DNA from: JAAYDY01 sp964500225
GTDB taxonomy: Bacteria; Planctomycetota; Phycisphaerae; FEN-1346; JAACEH01
Direction of reading: 5' to 3'
DNA: 32,579 nt
Assembly: GCA_964500225.1 (NCBI GenBank)
Contig: CAZCOA010000032.1
Location: 1-32,579 of the forward strand
Shown: positions 25,466-32,579 of the stretch, piece after piece
How the letters are laid out: every line of letters begins with the position of its first letter
Numbering within the stretch: position 1 is the stretch's first letter
Program-made: the position numbers and the translations under genes
Notes under the pieces: generated by a model
Told to the model about the DNA's origin: nothing
The model's database searches: none
The model's input: only the letters and a program-made list of their open reading frames with translations

Positions 25466-26254
25466 TCATCCGGTATGTGTGACCGACCGGTCCGCGGCGG
25501 CAAGCAGTGCGGCCCCGAGGGCAGCGGTCAGTTGCGGGTGCGGCACAACATTCACAGGCTCGGCCAGGCAGCCTCGCAGCGTCCGCACCATGGCCGGGTT
25601 CAGTGCGACGCCGCCGGAGAAAACCGCCGGGCCGCGAGCGCCCACCAGGTCGAACATGGCCGCCACGCGGCGAGCTAGTGCCAGATGGATCCCGGCCAGG
25701 ATGGATTCGCGCGGGTGCCCTTCGGCCAGCAGGCCCACAACCTCCGTTTCGGCGAACACCGTACAGGTGGCATTGATGGCGATCGGGGCCGCGTCGCCCA
25801 CGGCCAGGTCGCCGAGTTGATCGATGGTCAGGTTGAACCGTCGGGCGATCACTTCCAGAAACCGTCCCGTGCCGGCGGCGCACTTGTCGTTCATGGTGAA
25901 GTCCTCGACGCGGCCGGCCTCGTCGAGGCGGATGATCTTGCTGTCCTGGCCGCCGATGTCGATCACGCTCCGGGCCTGCGGAGCGAGGTAATGCACGCCG
26001 ACGGCGTGGCAGGTGATTTCGGTGACGCGCCGCCCGGCCATGGCAATCCGCCCTCGGCCGTACCCTGTGGCCACAGCGGCCCGCAAGTCGCCGCGCGAAA
26101 GCCTCCATGTTGCACAGAGGTGGTCCCACAGCCGCGCGGCCGTCTCGTTGCAGTCGGTCCCCGTCTCGGCCACCCCGTGGGCCACCATCCGGCCGCCGCC
26201 GTCCACGACGACCAGTTTCGTGCTCGTCGATCCGCTGTCAATGCCCAGATACAT
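25466..26254 (-). CDS. 2-hydroxyacyl-CoA dehydratase/benzoyl-CoA reductase-type activase (BadF/HgdC family)
   Basis: ATP-dependent one-electron activator, 262 residues, of the ASKHA fold. It has MYLGIDSGSTSTKLVVVD (phosphate 1), IDIGGQDSKII and FSGGVALNP. The two cysteines that hold the single [4Fe-4S] cluster at the dimer interface are present: C125 in NDKCAAGTGRFLE and C164 in INATCTVFAE, with the same 39-residue spacing as HgdC. Such activases drive radical dehydration of 2-hydroxyacyl-CoA or reduction of benzoyl-CoA, and they imply an anaerobic or microaerobic metabolism. No dehydratase subunits lie next to it in this window, so its partner is encoded elsewhere or is unknown. GGGAGA precedes the ATG. 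Confidence 0.92.
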   Translation of the reverse strand: MYLGIDSGSTSTKLVVVDGGGRMVAHGVAETGTDCNETAARLWDHLCATWRLSRGDLRAAVATGYGRGRIAMAGRRVTEITCHAVGVHYLAPQARSVIDIGGQDSKIIRLDEAGRVEDFTMNDKCAAGTGRFLEVIARRFNLTIDQLGDLAVGDAAPIAINATCTVFAETEVVGLLAEGHPRESILAGIHLALARRVAAMFDLVGARGPAVFSGGVALNPAMVRTLRGCLAEPVNVVPHPQLTAALGAALLAAADRSVTHTG

Positions 26255-26398
26255 GAGCTTCTTTCTCCCTCTCGCATCGTCCTCACACGCCGGTGAGGCG
26301 ATTCAGCAGAGAAGCCCTCTGGCCGCGCCGGCCGCCATGGCAACCGGCACTCCCCCTCCCCTTCTGCGCCCGGCGCCCGCGACCGGTCGCGGCAGACG

Positions 26399-26426
26399 AT
26401 TGTATCCCGTCGGGGCCGCACGTCCA
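26399..26426 (-). promoter_or_regulatory. Candidate promoter for the activase gene
   Basis: Minus strand TGGACG (26421-26426), 16-base spacer, TACAAT (26399-26404). It lies just downstream of the terminator of the glycosidase-like gene, as expected for a new transcription unit. The leader would be about 140 bases. Confidence 0.42.
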
Positions 26427-26439
26427 GACGAACCGCCGC

Positions 26440-26478
26440 AAAAACGTCGGGCGATCCCCCGCCTGGGAGACCGCCCGA
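26440..26478 (-). terminator. Rho-independent terminator of the glycosidase-like cluster
   Basis: On the minus strand TCGGGCG (26478 to 26472) and CGCCCGA (26453 to 26447) form a seven-base stem with a further inner tccc/ggga pairing, followed directly by CGTTTTTG (T5 at 26444-26440). It lies 25 bases after the stop at 26503. Confidence 0.7.
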
Positions 26479-26502
26479 TGGAACACCGTCGCCGCCTGAA
26501 GC

Positions 26503-27777
26503 CTACTTCTGCGGAATCTTGTAGATGTGCTCGGCCAGCGGCTTGAACTCGTCCTCGAAGTGCCCCGCCTTGGCCGTGATCGTGCGGTCCTCGTCCACCA
26601 CCTCGACGACGGTTCCGGCCTTCAGGCCGTCGACCGCGATTCGGGCCTTGCCGCCGCGAGGACTGATCGGCTGGAACTGCCCCAGCTTCTCGGCGTCGGG
26701 CCCGAGGTCGCGGTTCTGGACGAACAGGTAGATCGCTCCGTCGTACGACGTGGCCTTGAACTGCACGGGCAGATTCTTTTCCATGGAGACGGCAACACGA
26801 ACCTTGGCCGCCGGGGCGAGAATTGCCGGAGCCAGCCGGGCCATTTGGCCGTTCAGTCGCTTCAACTCGGCCCGCATGTCGGCCGTGGGAGCGAACTCGG
26901 TGAAAGACGGCGCCCAGGCATGCGTGAAGTAGCCGATGGCCGTGGCTCCATTAATCAGCGCGCCCCAGACTTCGAACCGCGTGTGCATGGGCAGGACGTC
27001 CGGCTGCTTCTCATAGGTCATCCACCGGCTGCCCTTGCTCGTCTCGATCCACGCATAGACCGGTCGCGGACTGGCCATCTCGCACAACTGCTTCACGGCG
27101 TCGGCCGGCTGGTTGAGCCGCCCCGGACAACCGTGGCCGTAGATCGGATAGATGTCGAACCCCACCACGTCCGCGGCCTTGATATACGCAGGATAGAGCT
27201 TGTCCTGCATCTGGGCGCTGTAATGCGTCTGGATGCCGCGATAGAAATGGCCCGTGAACGTCATCAGGACCGGTCGCATCTTGTCGGCCGCCTTGATCTT
27301 TTTGTAGTGTTCCATCACTTCAGCGGGCGGATGCTTCGGCTCGAAGCCGGCCGGCGAATTCCGGCCCTCCTTGTGGCCTTCGATCTGATCGGGCGTCGCC
27401 GCTTGCTTGCTCTTCTGCGGCATGTCCGGCTCGTCGCCATGGATCCACGCCAGAACGTAGGGATGACTGACCAAATCCGGCGTGAACTCGGCAATAAGGT
27501 ATCCGCCGGCCGCCTGTGCCGCCGCAGCCGCTTCCTTGCCCTTGTTCGACCCGCAGAACGTGTTGAACTCCATGCCGCGAAGCGTTGTGTATCGGCTCGG
27601 GGACTGGAGCCACGACATAATCGGCAGAAACGGCTTGCCGTTGACCACAAACTCGCGGTTCTCACCGATCTTGACGCTCTTGATCGGGTCGAGCTTCTCC
27701 TGGGCCGCCACCGTGCCGGCCAGTACCAGCACCGCCACGGCAGCCGCCACCGGCTTCACATAAGACGAGGTTCTCAT
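26503..27777 (-). CDS. Exported glycosidase-like protein, paralog 1 of 3
   Basis: 424 residues. The Sec signal peptide (hydrophobic about 10-23, cut after VAA) makes it periplasmic or secreted. The body fits a TIM barrel of the clan GH-A kind: VVNGKPFLPIMSW near the start, WIHGDEPDMP with E116 in the place of the acid/base glutamate on strand 4, FDIYPIYG, and WIETSKGS with E245 in the place of the nucleophile on strand 7. It is followed by GYFTHAW and a C-terminal beta domain ending EFKPLAEHIYKI. Family assignment is by pattern only. The ATG at 27777 has GGGAGAGG upstream, while the open frame extends 22 codons further. Substrate unknown. Confidence 0.7.
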   Translation of the reverse strand: MRTSSYVKPVAAAVAVLVLAGTVAAQEKLDPIKSVKIGENREFVVNGKPFLPIMSWLQSPSRYTTLRGMEFNTFCGSNKGKEAAAAAQAAGGYLIAEFTPDLVSHPYVLAWIHGDEPDMPQKSKQAATPDQIEGHKEGRNSPAGFEPKHPPAEVMEHYKKIKAADKMRPVLMTFTGHFYRGIQTHYSAQMQDKLYPAYIKAADVVGFDIYPIYGHGCPGRLNQPADAVKQLCEMASPRPVYAWIETSKGSRWMTYEKQPDVLPMHTRFEVWGALINGATAIGYFTHAWAPSFTEFAPTADMRAELKRLNGQMARLAPAILAPAAKVRVAVSMEKNLPVQFKATSYDGAIYLFVQNRDLGPDAEKLGQFQPISPRGGKARIAVDGLKAGTVVEVVDEDRTITAKAGHFEDEFKPLAEHIYKIPQK

Positions 27778-27869
27778 GGTCGCCTCTCCCTTCGCATCCC
27801 TGGGGCCACAGAGTCGGTCCGCCGCCAACACCTGGTTCAACACCGGCCGCAGCCCAAGGCAACGGCCAA

Positions 27870-29555
27870 TCAGCGGACGATCTTGTACACGTGCTCGGCC
27901 AGCGGCTTGAACTCGTCGCTGAAGGAGCCTTCGTCGGCCGTGATCGTGCGGCCCTCGTCCACCACTTCGATAGTCGCTCCGGCCTTGAGCCCTTCGACCG
28001 CGATCACAGCCTTGCCGCCGCGAGGCGTGATGTCTTTCCCCTGCGGGAGCTTGGCCGCGTCGGCGCCGAGGTCGATGTTCTGGGCGAAGACGTAGAGGGC
28101 GCCGTCCAACTCGGTAGCCTTGACGTGGCAGGCCAGATCATCGGACAGCGTCATCGAGACCTTGGCTTTGGCCGCCGGAGCGAGAATGGCCGGGGCCAGG
28201 CGCGTCAGTTGTGCGTTCAGGCGGGCCAGCTCCTTGAGCATGTCGCCCTTGGGCGCGAATTGCGTGTACTCGGGCTGCCAGGCGTGCGTGAAGTAGGCAA
28301 TGCCCGTGGCGCCGCGGATCAGGGCCATCCAGACCTCGGCCCGCGTGTACTCGGGACGCACGTCGATCTGCTTGCTGTAGTCCTTGATCCACAGGCTGCC
28401 CTTGTTGGTCTCGATCCAGGCGTAGATCGGTTTCTTCGGACCGGCCAGAGCTCGCAACTCCGTCACGCCGTCGGCCACCCAGTGAATCTTGTTCGGCATG
28501 TTGTAGCCGTACACGGGGTAGATGTCGAAGCCCACAAGGTCGCAGTGAGCGATGTAGCCGGGGTACATGGCCTGCTTGGCCTCGTCGCTGTATTCCTGCC
28601 GCTCCTTCATGAACTTGGCCGTCAGATTCATCATCACCGGCCGCGAGGGGTCCGTCTGCTTGATGAGCTGGTAGTCGCGAGCCACCTCCTCGACGGTCAT
28701 CTTCGGGACGGTGCGAGGCTTGCTAAGCAGGAGGTTCTTGCCCTCGGCGTCGAAGCCCTCCACCTCGCTGATCGAGCCCCAAACCTGGGTGCCAGGGTAC
28801 TCCGAAAGCACCTTGACCGTCAGCTCCTTGAACGTCGCCGGCTCGGGCAGCGCAAACTTCTGCTGCCCCTTCTTGTTCTCAAGCGTCACCTTCAGGAGCG
28901 ACTTGCCGTCGCCCAGGAACTCCATCTCCTTGGCCACGGCCAGCCCTTCGGAGATCGTCGGCCAGACGGCCAGGCTGACCACGGTCACGGGCTCCTTGGC
29001 GACGATCGTGAACTCGCCGCCGGCCATCGGTTGCAGGACCGTCCAACTGTGATTCACGCCGTCCACGATGCGGGAAAAGGGCGTGCCGGGGTTGACCTTC
29101 ATCTGTTTGCCCGGGATGACGTTGGCGTCGGTCTCGGTGCGTGGCAGGTCGGGCTCGTCGTCGTGAATCCACGCCAGCAGGCCGGGCGACGCCTTCAGGT
29201 CGTCCACCGATCCAAGATGATCCACCATGTGCGACGCGACGAAATAGAGACCCGCCTCCCAGACCTTGGCGCCATATTCGCTGACGCTCTTGGTGCCGCC
29301 GAGGCCGCTGTTCGAGTCCGCACTCCAATGGTATCCGCCTACGACATTGATGTTGACCTCGCGGATGGCAGGGAAATTCTTCGGATCCTGAAGCCAGACG
29401 GCAATCGGCAAGAACGGTTTGCCGTTCACGCGAAGTTCGCAGTTATCGCCGATTTCAACTTTCTGGATTGGTTCAAGTTTGTCCTGGGCCGCCGCGCAGC
29501 CGGACCAGATCGCTATGGATACCAAGGCCATCAGCAACGTCGCCAGGATTCTCAT
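27870..29555 (-). CDS. Exported glycosidase-like protein, paralog 2 of 3, with inserted beta domain
   Basis: 561 residues with a signal sequence (WSGCAAAQ; the cysteine could also make it a lipoprotein). Same plan as its neighbour: RVNGKPFLPIAVW, WIHDDEPDLP (E134), FDIYPVYGYN, WIETNKGS (E382), AYFTHAW and a matching C-terminal domain. Between the two glutamates it has about 119 more residues than paralog 1. The extra segment (about 165-275: FSRIVDGVNHSWTV, EFTIVAKEPVTVVSLAVWP, FKELTVKVLSEYPG, SEVEGFD) looks like an F5/8C-type carbohydrate-binding beta-sandwich inserted in the barrel. GGAGG eight bases before ATG 29555 fixes the start. Paralog 1 begins 92 bases downstream. Confidence 0.72.
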   Translation of the reverse strand: MRILATLLMALVSIAIWSGCAAAQDKLEPIQKVEIGDNCELRVNGKPFLPIAVWLQDPKNFPAIREVNINVVGGYHWSADSNSGLGGTKSVSEYGAKVWEAGLYFVASHMVDHLGSVDDLKASPGLLAWIHDDEPDLPRTETDANVIPGKQMKVNPGTPFSRIVDGVNHSWTVLQPMAGGEFTIVAKEPVTVVSLAVWPTISEGLAVAKEMEFLGDGKSLLKVTLENKKGQQKFALPEPATFKELTVKVLSEYPGTQVWGSISEVEGFDAEGKNLLLSKPRTVPKMTVEEVARDYQLIKQTDPSRPVMMNLTAKFMKERQEYSDEAKQAMYPGYIAHCDLVGFDIYPVYGYNMPNKIHWVADGVTELRALAGPKKPIYAWIETNKGSLWIKDYSKQIDVRPEYTRAEVWMALIRGATGIAYFTHAWQPEYTQFAPKGDMLKELARLNAQLTRLAPAILAPAAKAKVSMTLSDDLACHVKATELDGALYVFAQNIDLGADAAKLPQGKDITPRGGKAVIAVEGLKAGATIEVVDEGRTITADEGSFSDEFKPLAEHVYKIVR

Positions 29556-29672
29556 GGAAGGAACCTCCGAAAAGAGTGCGTGTTGTGTCCCAATACGATT
29601 GTCGTAGCGCATGGTACCCCCTTGCCCACCGGGCACAATGCAACTGGAAAATAGTGCACGTGGGTCAGTCCG

Positions 29673-29700
29673 ATTGTACAATGACGCACGTGCCACAAAA
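29673..29700 (-). promoter_or_regulatory. Candidate promoter for paralogs 2 and 1, flanked by CACGTG sites
   Basis: Minus strand TTTTGT (29695-29700), 16 bases, TACAAT (29673-29678); the -10 is good, the -35 poor. Two copies of GCACGTG (29656-29662 and 29686-29692) lie exactly 30 bases apart on either side of the -10 and could be a repressor site pair. The leader would be about 110 bases. Confidence 0.35.
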
Positions 29701-29718
29701 CCCCTGACGAAGAACCGC

Positions 29719-30933
29719 CTATGGCTTGTCAGCGGTAATGTCCACCGCGTAGATGTGAAGCCCCAGCGGACCGAAGTCGTCGCTGAAACTGCCGTCGCGC
29801 TCGACCGTGATCGTTCGATGTTCGTCGATCACCTCGACGCTCTGCCCCGGCCGCAGCCCCTCGGCGGCGATGGACACACGGCCGCCGCGGCGGCCCATGT
29901 CGGCGTTCAACACGAAGATGTACAAACGGCCGCCGTACTCGCGGGCGGCCCAACTGGCCTCCAGTCCGCCGACAAAGGCGACGACCACCGGCCGTTCGGT
30001 CGGTCCGCTGAGCAGGACCGGCGCCAGCCGTGTGATCTGCGCGTTGATGGCCCGGATGCCGGCCTGTTTGGCGGCGTCGGGGGCGAACTCCGAAAACGCG
30101 GGCACGAACTGGTGCGTGAAATAGACGATCCCTGTGGCCCCATGGGTCAGGGCCATCCAGACCTCGGCACGAATTTCGTCGATCGACACGTCGCGCTGCT
30201 GGTCCGCGGGCACGGCCTTGGACCCTTTGCCGGTCTCGATCATGGCGAAGAAGGGTTTCTGCGGACCGACGATGGTGCGCAGGTCCTCGGCCGCCTCGGC
30301 CACCCAGTCGATGCGATCGGGACGATTGTGCAGCCAGATCGGATACACGTTGTACGTCAGAATGTCGCCGCCTCGGGCATAGGCCGCATAGTCGTCGCGC
30401 TTCTGTTGCTCGCTACGGTCTTTGGCAAAATCGGCCCTGAGCATGAACTGCGGCGAGAAGTCGAGCACCACGGGCCTGGACGGGTCGGTCTTGCGAATGG
30501 TTTCATAGGCGGCAACCACCTCGTCGGGGGTGCTTCGCGGCTTGCCATCGACCAGGGCATCGGGTTCGTGAGGCTGGAGCCAGGCAACCAGGGCCTCGTG
30601 TCCCACGGCCTCGGCATCGAACGGAACCATGCCATAGAGTTTCCTGGCAGCCAGAGCGTCCAGGTACTGGCGGGTCGGGGTTTGGCCGGGCATCAGGTAC
30701 CCGTTCAGCCCCATGGCTGCGGCACGATCAAAGCTCTTGGGCGACTGGTAGAATCCCATCAGGGGCAGAATCGGCCGGCCGTTGACCAGCAGCCCCCCGT
30801 GCGGTCCAACCGCCGAAGTCTTGACCGGCTGCCAACCGCCATCCAAGGCCTTGCGGTCGGCGCAGCCGCCGATTCCAACAACGACAACGCACAGCAGAAC
30901 AACCTTCGCGACCAATTCGACCACACGTGGCAT
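29719..30933 (-). CDS. Glycosidase-like lipoprotein, paralog 3 of 3
   Basis: 404 residues. The lipobox GIGGC places it as a lipoprotein, unlike paralog 1. The shared frame is clear: LVNGRPILPLMGFY, WLQPHEPDAL (E123; the preceding D of the other two is H here), YNVYPIW, MIETGKGS (E233), VYFTHQF, LAPVLLSGP and a C-terminal domain with VEVIDEHRTITV and DDFGPLGLHIYAV. It has no inserted beta domain and is the most diverged of the three. GAAAGGA precedes the ATG. It lies upstream of paralog 2 by 163 bases, which hold a separate candidate promoter. It may tether substrate capture at the outer membrane. Confidence 0.7.
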   Translation of the reverse strand: MPRVVELVAKVVLLCVVVVGIGGCADRKALDGGWQPVKTSAVGPHGGLLVNGRPILPLMGFYQSPKSFDRAAAMGLNGYLMPGQTPTRQYLDALAARKLYGMVPFDAEAVGHEALVAWLQPHEPDALVDGKPRSTPDEVVAAYETIRKTDPSRPVVLDFSPQFMLRADFAKDRSEQQKRDDYAAYARGGDILTYNVYPIWLHNRPDRIDWVAEAAEDLRTIVGPQKPFFAMIETGKGSKAVPADQQRDVSIDEIRAEVWMALTHGATGIVYFTHQFVPAFSEFAPDAAKQAGIRAINAQITRLAPVLLSGPTERPVVVAFVGGLEASWAAREYGGRLYIFVLNADMGRRGGRVSIAAEGLRPGQSVEVIDEHRTITVERDGSFSDDFGPLGLHIYAVDITADKP

Positions 30934-31018
30934 CGATTTTCCTTTCGTTTGTGAACGGTCGGTCCCTTAACGCAAGCTATGATACCCGTGGCGGGGGCAA
31001 GTGGTGGCGTGTTTTTGC

Positions 31019-31047
31019 TTGAAAAAACCCGGTTCTGCCCGTACTCT
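31019..31047 (+). promoter_or_regulatory. Candidate promoter for hom
   Basis: TTGAAA (31019-31024), 17-base spacer, TACTCT (31042-31047). The -35 is good, the -10 weak. It argues against a translation start at 31001 and fits the ATG at 31097 with a leader of about 42 bases. Confidence 0.42.
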
Positions 31048-31096
31048 GTCGGATTCACAGCATGAAGTCAATGCCGACAAAGGCCGTTCAGAACCT

Positions 31097-32404
31097 ATGG
31101 AATCCGTCAACGTTGCAGTCATCGGTTTTGGGACCGTGGGTACGGGGGTCGCCCGCATTCTGCTGGAGAGCGGCGACGCCCTGGCGACACGCGCCGGGGT
31201 GCGTCTGAACCTGAAGTACATCTGCGACACGGACTTGAAGCGCCCTCGCGGAATCCAACCCCCACCGGAACTGTTGACGGATTCGCTCGACCGCGTGCTA
31301 TCCGACGGCAGCGTGCAGATCGTTTGCGAACTGGTTGGCGGCACAACCACCGCTTTCACTATCGTCGAGAAGGCCCTGAGGGCCGGCAAGAACGTGGTCA
31401 CCGCCAACAAGGCACTGCTGGCCGAACGCGGGATGCCGCTGCTGAAATTGGCCGCCGAATGTGGCCGATCCATCGCCTTCGAGGCGTCCGTCGCCGGAGG
31501 CATCCCCCTGTTGCTGTCGGTACGGGACGGTTTGGTGGCCAACCGGATTTCGTCGGTCACGGGCATCGTCAACGGCACATGCAACTACATCCTGACGAAG
31601 ATGACCGACGGCGGACTTTCCTATGAGCAGGCCCTGGCCGAGGCCCAGCAAAAGGGCTATGCCGAAGCGGACCCGACACTGGACGTCGGCGGTGGCGACA
31701 GCGCCCACAAGCTGACCATCCTGTCGTGGTTGGCATTCGGTTCGCCCGTCAGTTTTGAGGATGTGTACTGCGAAGGCATCACCCGGATTCAGCCGGCCGA
31801 CATCCGCTTCGGACTCGAACTGGGCTACCGGATCAAGCTGCTGGCCATCGGCCGCCGCAACGGCGACGGCTGCCTGTCGCTGCGCGTCCATCCGGCCTTC
31901 GTGCCTCGGAGCAACCCACTGGCCCACGTGTCGGGCGCCTACAATGCCGTCATGGTCCGCGGCGACACCGTGGGCGACACGTTGTACTATGGTCTCGGAG
32001 CCGGACAAATGCCCACCGCCTCGGCCGTCGTGGCCGACCTGGTGGACACCGCCCTGGGGCGTATGGCCATTACATTCAAACGCCGGCGGCTGTTCGGCGA
32101 GACCGCGGCGACCGTGCGCAGTATCGACGAGACCAGCTCGCGCTACTACCTGCGGTTCGAGGTGCTGGACCGGCCGGGCGTCTTGGCTGCCATCACGGGG
32201 GTACTGGGACGGCACGACATCAGCATCTCGAGCTGCCTCCAGCACGAGCCGGTCGATGCGACGCACGTGCCGCTGATCATTATGACGCACCAGGCCCGCG
32301 AGGGGAACCTCCGTCGCGCCTTGGCCGAGATCGAATCCCTCGACCCCGTTCGGCCCGAGCCGGCCACGATTCGCGTGATCGACGACGAGGAGAGGCCGCT
32401 ATGA
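31097..32404 (+). CDS. hom: Homoserine dehydrogenase with C-terminal ACT domain
   Basis: Reduces aspartate semialdehyde to homoserine, the branch point to threonine and methionine. 435 residues. The Rossmann loop is VIGFGTVGTGV, then TANKALLAERG, the substrate region VNGTCNYILTKM, GYAEADPTLDVGGGDSAHKL, and an ACT domain at about 355-430 (YYLRFEVLDRPGVLAAITGV) that usually gives feedback inhibition by threonine. The frame is open from 31001, but the family N-terminus starts at MESVNVAVIGFG. The ribosome site there (AAAGG) is weak. Its TGA overlaps the ATG of the next gene. Confidence 0.96.
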   Translation: MESVNVAVIGFGTVGTGVARILLESGDALATRAGVRLNLKYICDTDLKRPRGIQPPPELLTDSLDRVLSDGSVQIVCELVGGTTTAFTIVEKALRAGKNVVTANKALLAERGMPLLKLAAECGRSIAFEASVAGGIPLLLSVRDGLVANRISSVTGIVNGTCNYILTKMTDGGLSYEQALAEAQQKGYAEADPTLDVGGGDSAHKLTILSWLAFGSPVSFEDVYCEGITRIQPADIRFGLELGYRIKLLAIGRRNGDGCLSLRVHPAFVPRSNPLAHVSGAYNAVMVRGDTVGDTLYYGLGAGQMPTASAVVADLVDTALGRMAITFKRRRLFGETAATVRSIDETSSRYYLRFEVLDRPGVLAAITGVLGRHDISISSCLQHEPVDATHVPLIIMTHQAREGNLRRALAEIESLDPVRPEPATIRVIDDEERPL

Positions 32405-32579
32405 AATATGCCATCGTGATTCCCGACGGCGCCGGCGACCTGCCGCAGCAGTCGCTCCAGGGCCGCACACCCTTCGAGCTGGCCGACTGCCCGACGTTCG
32501 ACCGCGTGGCCACGGAAGGCCGCTTCGGCACCACGCGCAACGTGCCGGACGGGTTGCCCTGCGGCAGCGACGTGGCCAT
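32401..32579 (+). CDS. ApgM-type phosphoglycerate mutase/proposed homoserine kinase (N-terminus, cut by window edge)
   Basis: 59 codons are visible. MKYAIVIPDGAGDLP is the metal-binding start of the cofactor-independent phosphoglycerate mutase family (alkaline phosphatase superfamily), and GLPCGSDVA holds the serine (S56) that is phosphorylated in that family. It begins in the last codons of hom (ATGA overlap). A bacterial subfamily placed next to hom and thrC has been proposed to act as homoserine kinase where ThrB is missing; the overlap with hom favours that reading over glycolytic mutase, but the rest of the protein lies outside the window. Confidence 0.82.
   Translation, partial: MKYAIVIPDGAGDLPQQSLQGRTPFELADCPTFDRVATEGRFGTTRNVPDGLPCGSDVA

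Overview
The window is a high-G+C, mostly tightly packed chromosomal segment of a Gram-negative bacterium. An LPS gene (kdsB) and several lipoproteins point to a cell with an outer membrane. A bare RHS-core exported protein, a DUF1844 protein, expanded secreted glycosidase-like paralogs and a divergent CTP synthase together suggest the Planctomycetota/PVC group, perhaps a Phycisphaerae relative. That placement is inferred from gene content, not from a search.

Layout. 1-5082 (minus strand) is a signalling block: a HAMP-less chemoreceptor cut by the window edge, then an operon of an exported triple-thioredoxin-fold protein, a PAS histidine kinase and a NarL-type regulator behind a clear promoter. 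5113-7346 (minus) is the threonine catabolic pair tdh-kbl. 7748-9927 (plus) holds an M55 D-aminopeptidase-like enzyme and a PHP-domain protein. 10196-13743 (plus) is an accessory island. It carries a transglutaminase-like gene broken at a C8 tract, a small exported RHS-core protein ending in an HEGYH domain, a three-helix membrane protein, a 100-base inverted-repeat element, a lipoprotein whose coding frame switches, and a membrane protein with an internal TGA. 14177-17218 holds a DUF2156-GNAT fusion facing a beta-propeller-like protein across a shared terminator. At 17520-20175 kdsB and pyrG diverge from two near-consensus promoters. 20314-25365 is a five-gene operon: DUF1844, then four lipoproteins (M48 protease, lipin/LNS2-like phosphatase, unknown, PAP2 phosphatase). 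25466-26254 is an orphan 2-hydroxyacyl-CoA dehydratase-type activase. 26503-30933 (minus) is a tandem of three related exported glycosidase-like proteins. 31097-32579 is hom overlapping a phosphoglycerate-mutase-like proposed homoserine kinase.

How the parts fit. pyrG supplies CTP and kdsB uses CTP to activate Kdo, so the divergent pair links nucleotide supply to LPS. The next operon puts two lipid-phosphatase-like enzymes and a protease at the envelope. hom and its neighbour make threonine while tdh-kbl breaks it down to glycine and acetyl-CoA. The island at 10196-13743 is the most unusual part. It looks like a toxin/immunity-style RHS locus, and three separate coding lesions fall inside it, whereas the surrounding genes look intact.

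All promoter and terminator calls were made by eye.
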